This document shows positions 48,602-64,000 of a stretch of DNA of 64,000 nucleotides, one piece after another. The DNA comes from Amorphochlora amoebiformis (lineage: Eukaryota; Cercozoa; Chlorarachniophyceae): positions 496,001 to 560,000 of the forward strand of contig BAAHQB010000009.1 in the NCBI GenBank assembly GCA_054601695.1, in the 5' to 3' direction. Both the position numbers and the translations under genes were made by a program. The notes beneath the pieces were generated by a model, which saw only the letters and a list, made by a program, of their open reading frames with translations, ran no database searches and was not told the DNA's origin. Positions within the stretch are counted from its first letter, which is position 1. The number at the start of each line of letters is the position of its first letter.

Positions 48602-49014
48602 CTGAACGCCAATGCTCCCCGCCTCCAACTGACCGACATCGGCCAATCGTCCACGTGAAGCCAAACCGCACGGCAAAACGACTGCAAGCTGATTGGTACA
48701 TAGTCAGTCGATCTGGACAGTTTTTGGTCGTGTAAACGTAGACAAGGAGTAGGGAGCTTGTGAATAACAAGGCGTGAATGAGAAGATGGTTCTGGGTGGA
48801 AAAATGAGATTTTGGACTCGTTCAGGGCGGTTCTTTTTCCAAATATTGCGAGTATGGATGAGTTTGAGGGTTTATACAGGAATATTTCGAAAGGGGGGGG
48901 GAAGAGAGATCACCAAAACGCCCAGCATGCTTGACTTGACGGGTCTTGACTTGGCTGAAATACCAATGTGAAAACTATTTGACACGTGTCACTATTAACG
49001 TTTGTCACGCTGAG
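48602..49014. promoter_or_regulatory. Divergent promoter region, O-fucosyltransferase / glycerate kinase
   Basis: About 400 bp of ordinary-composition sequence between the two proposed starts, without (TA)n. It may contain a missed first exon of the O-fucosyltransferase gene. No motif was identified with confidence. Confidence 0.4.

Positions 49015-64000
<14,986 letters not shown>

Overview
The window is nuclear DNA of an unidentified eukaryote with spliceosomal introns. Introns and spacers are dominated by (TA)n and (TG)n microsatellites and by interstitial arrays of the telomere-type hexamer CCCTAA/TTAGGG. The coding sequence is cut into many very short exons (20-140 bp) that simple ORF calling misses. 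I assembled gene models by hand from splice sites (nearly all GT..AG), exon phase and protein-family logic. Most junctions keep frame; the exceptions are stated. The PPR protein has a possible bipartite plastid-targeting leader (hydrophobic stretch, then an SFAP motif), which would fit an alga with a red-derived secondary plastid. That is weak inference, and I do not name a species.

Layout, strictly alternating in strand: (1) 598-3192 (+), 3' part of a SAP-domain, probably nuclear protein; (2) 3982-5340 (-), an intronless eight-repeat WD40 protein of 452 aa; (3) 5912-38930 (+), one 33-kb gene of 46 short exons encoding a P-class pentatricopeptide-repeat (PPR) protein of about 1,048 aa; (4) 39931-48601 (-), about 20 exons of a GDP-fucose protein O-fucosyltransferase-like enzyme; (5) 49015 to beyond 64000 (+), 21 exons (388 codons) of a class II (MOFRL-type) glycerate 2-kinase that runs off the window. 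Neighbouring genes are convergent (3193-3981; 38931-39930) or divergent (5341-5911; 48602-49014). The genes belong to unrelated pathways: organelle RNA processing, secretory glycosylation and photorespiratory/serine carbon metabolism.

The most unusual property is the state of the introns. Around many exons lie decayed partial copies of that exon ('exon shards') embedded in (TA)n. Copies of the exon head with its 3' splice site nearly always lie upstream of the intact exon, and copies of the exon tail with its 5' splice site lie downstream, in all the split genes and on both strands. The extreme case is an array of about 17 decoy acceptor/exon-start copies with a 63-bp period in front of PPR exon 9. 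Telomeric repeats also serve as working intron sequence: several real acceptors are a CCCTAG variant of the repeat. A separate sequence element of about 50-100 bp recurs at least eight times, always joined to telomeric repeats in the same relative orientation.
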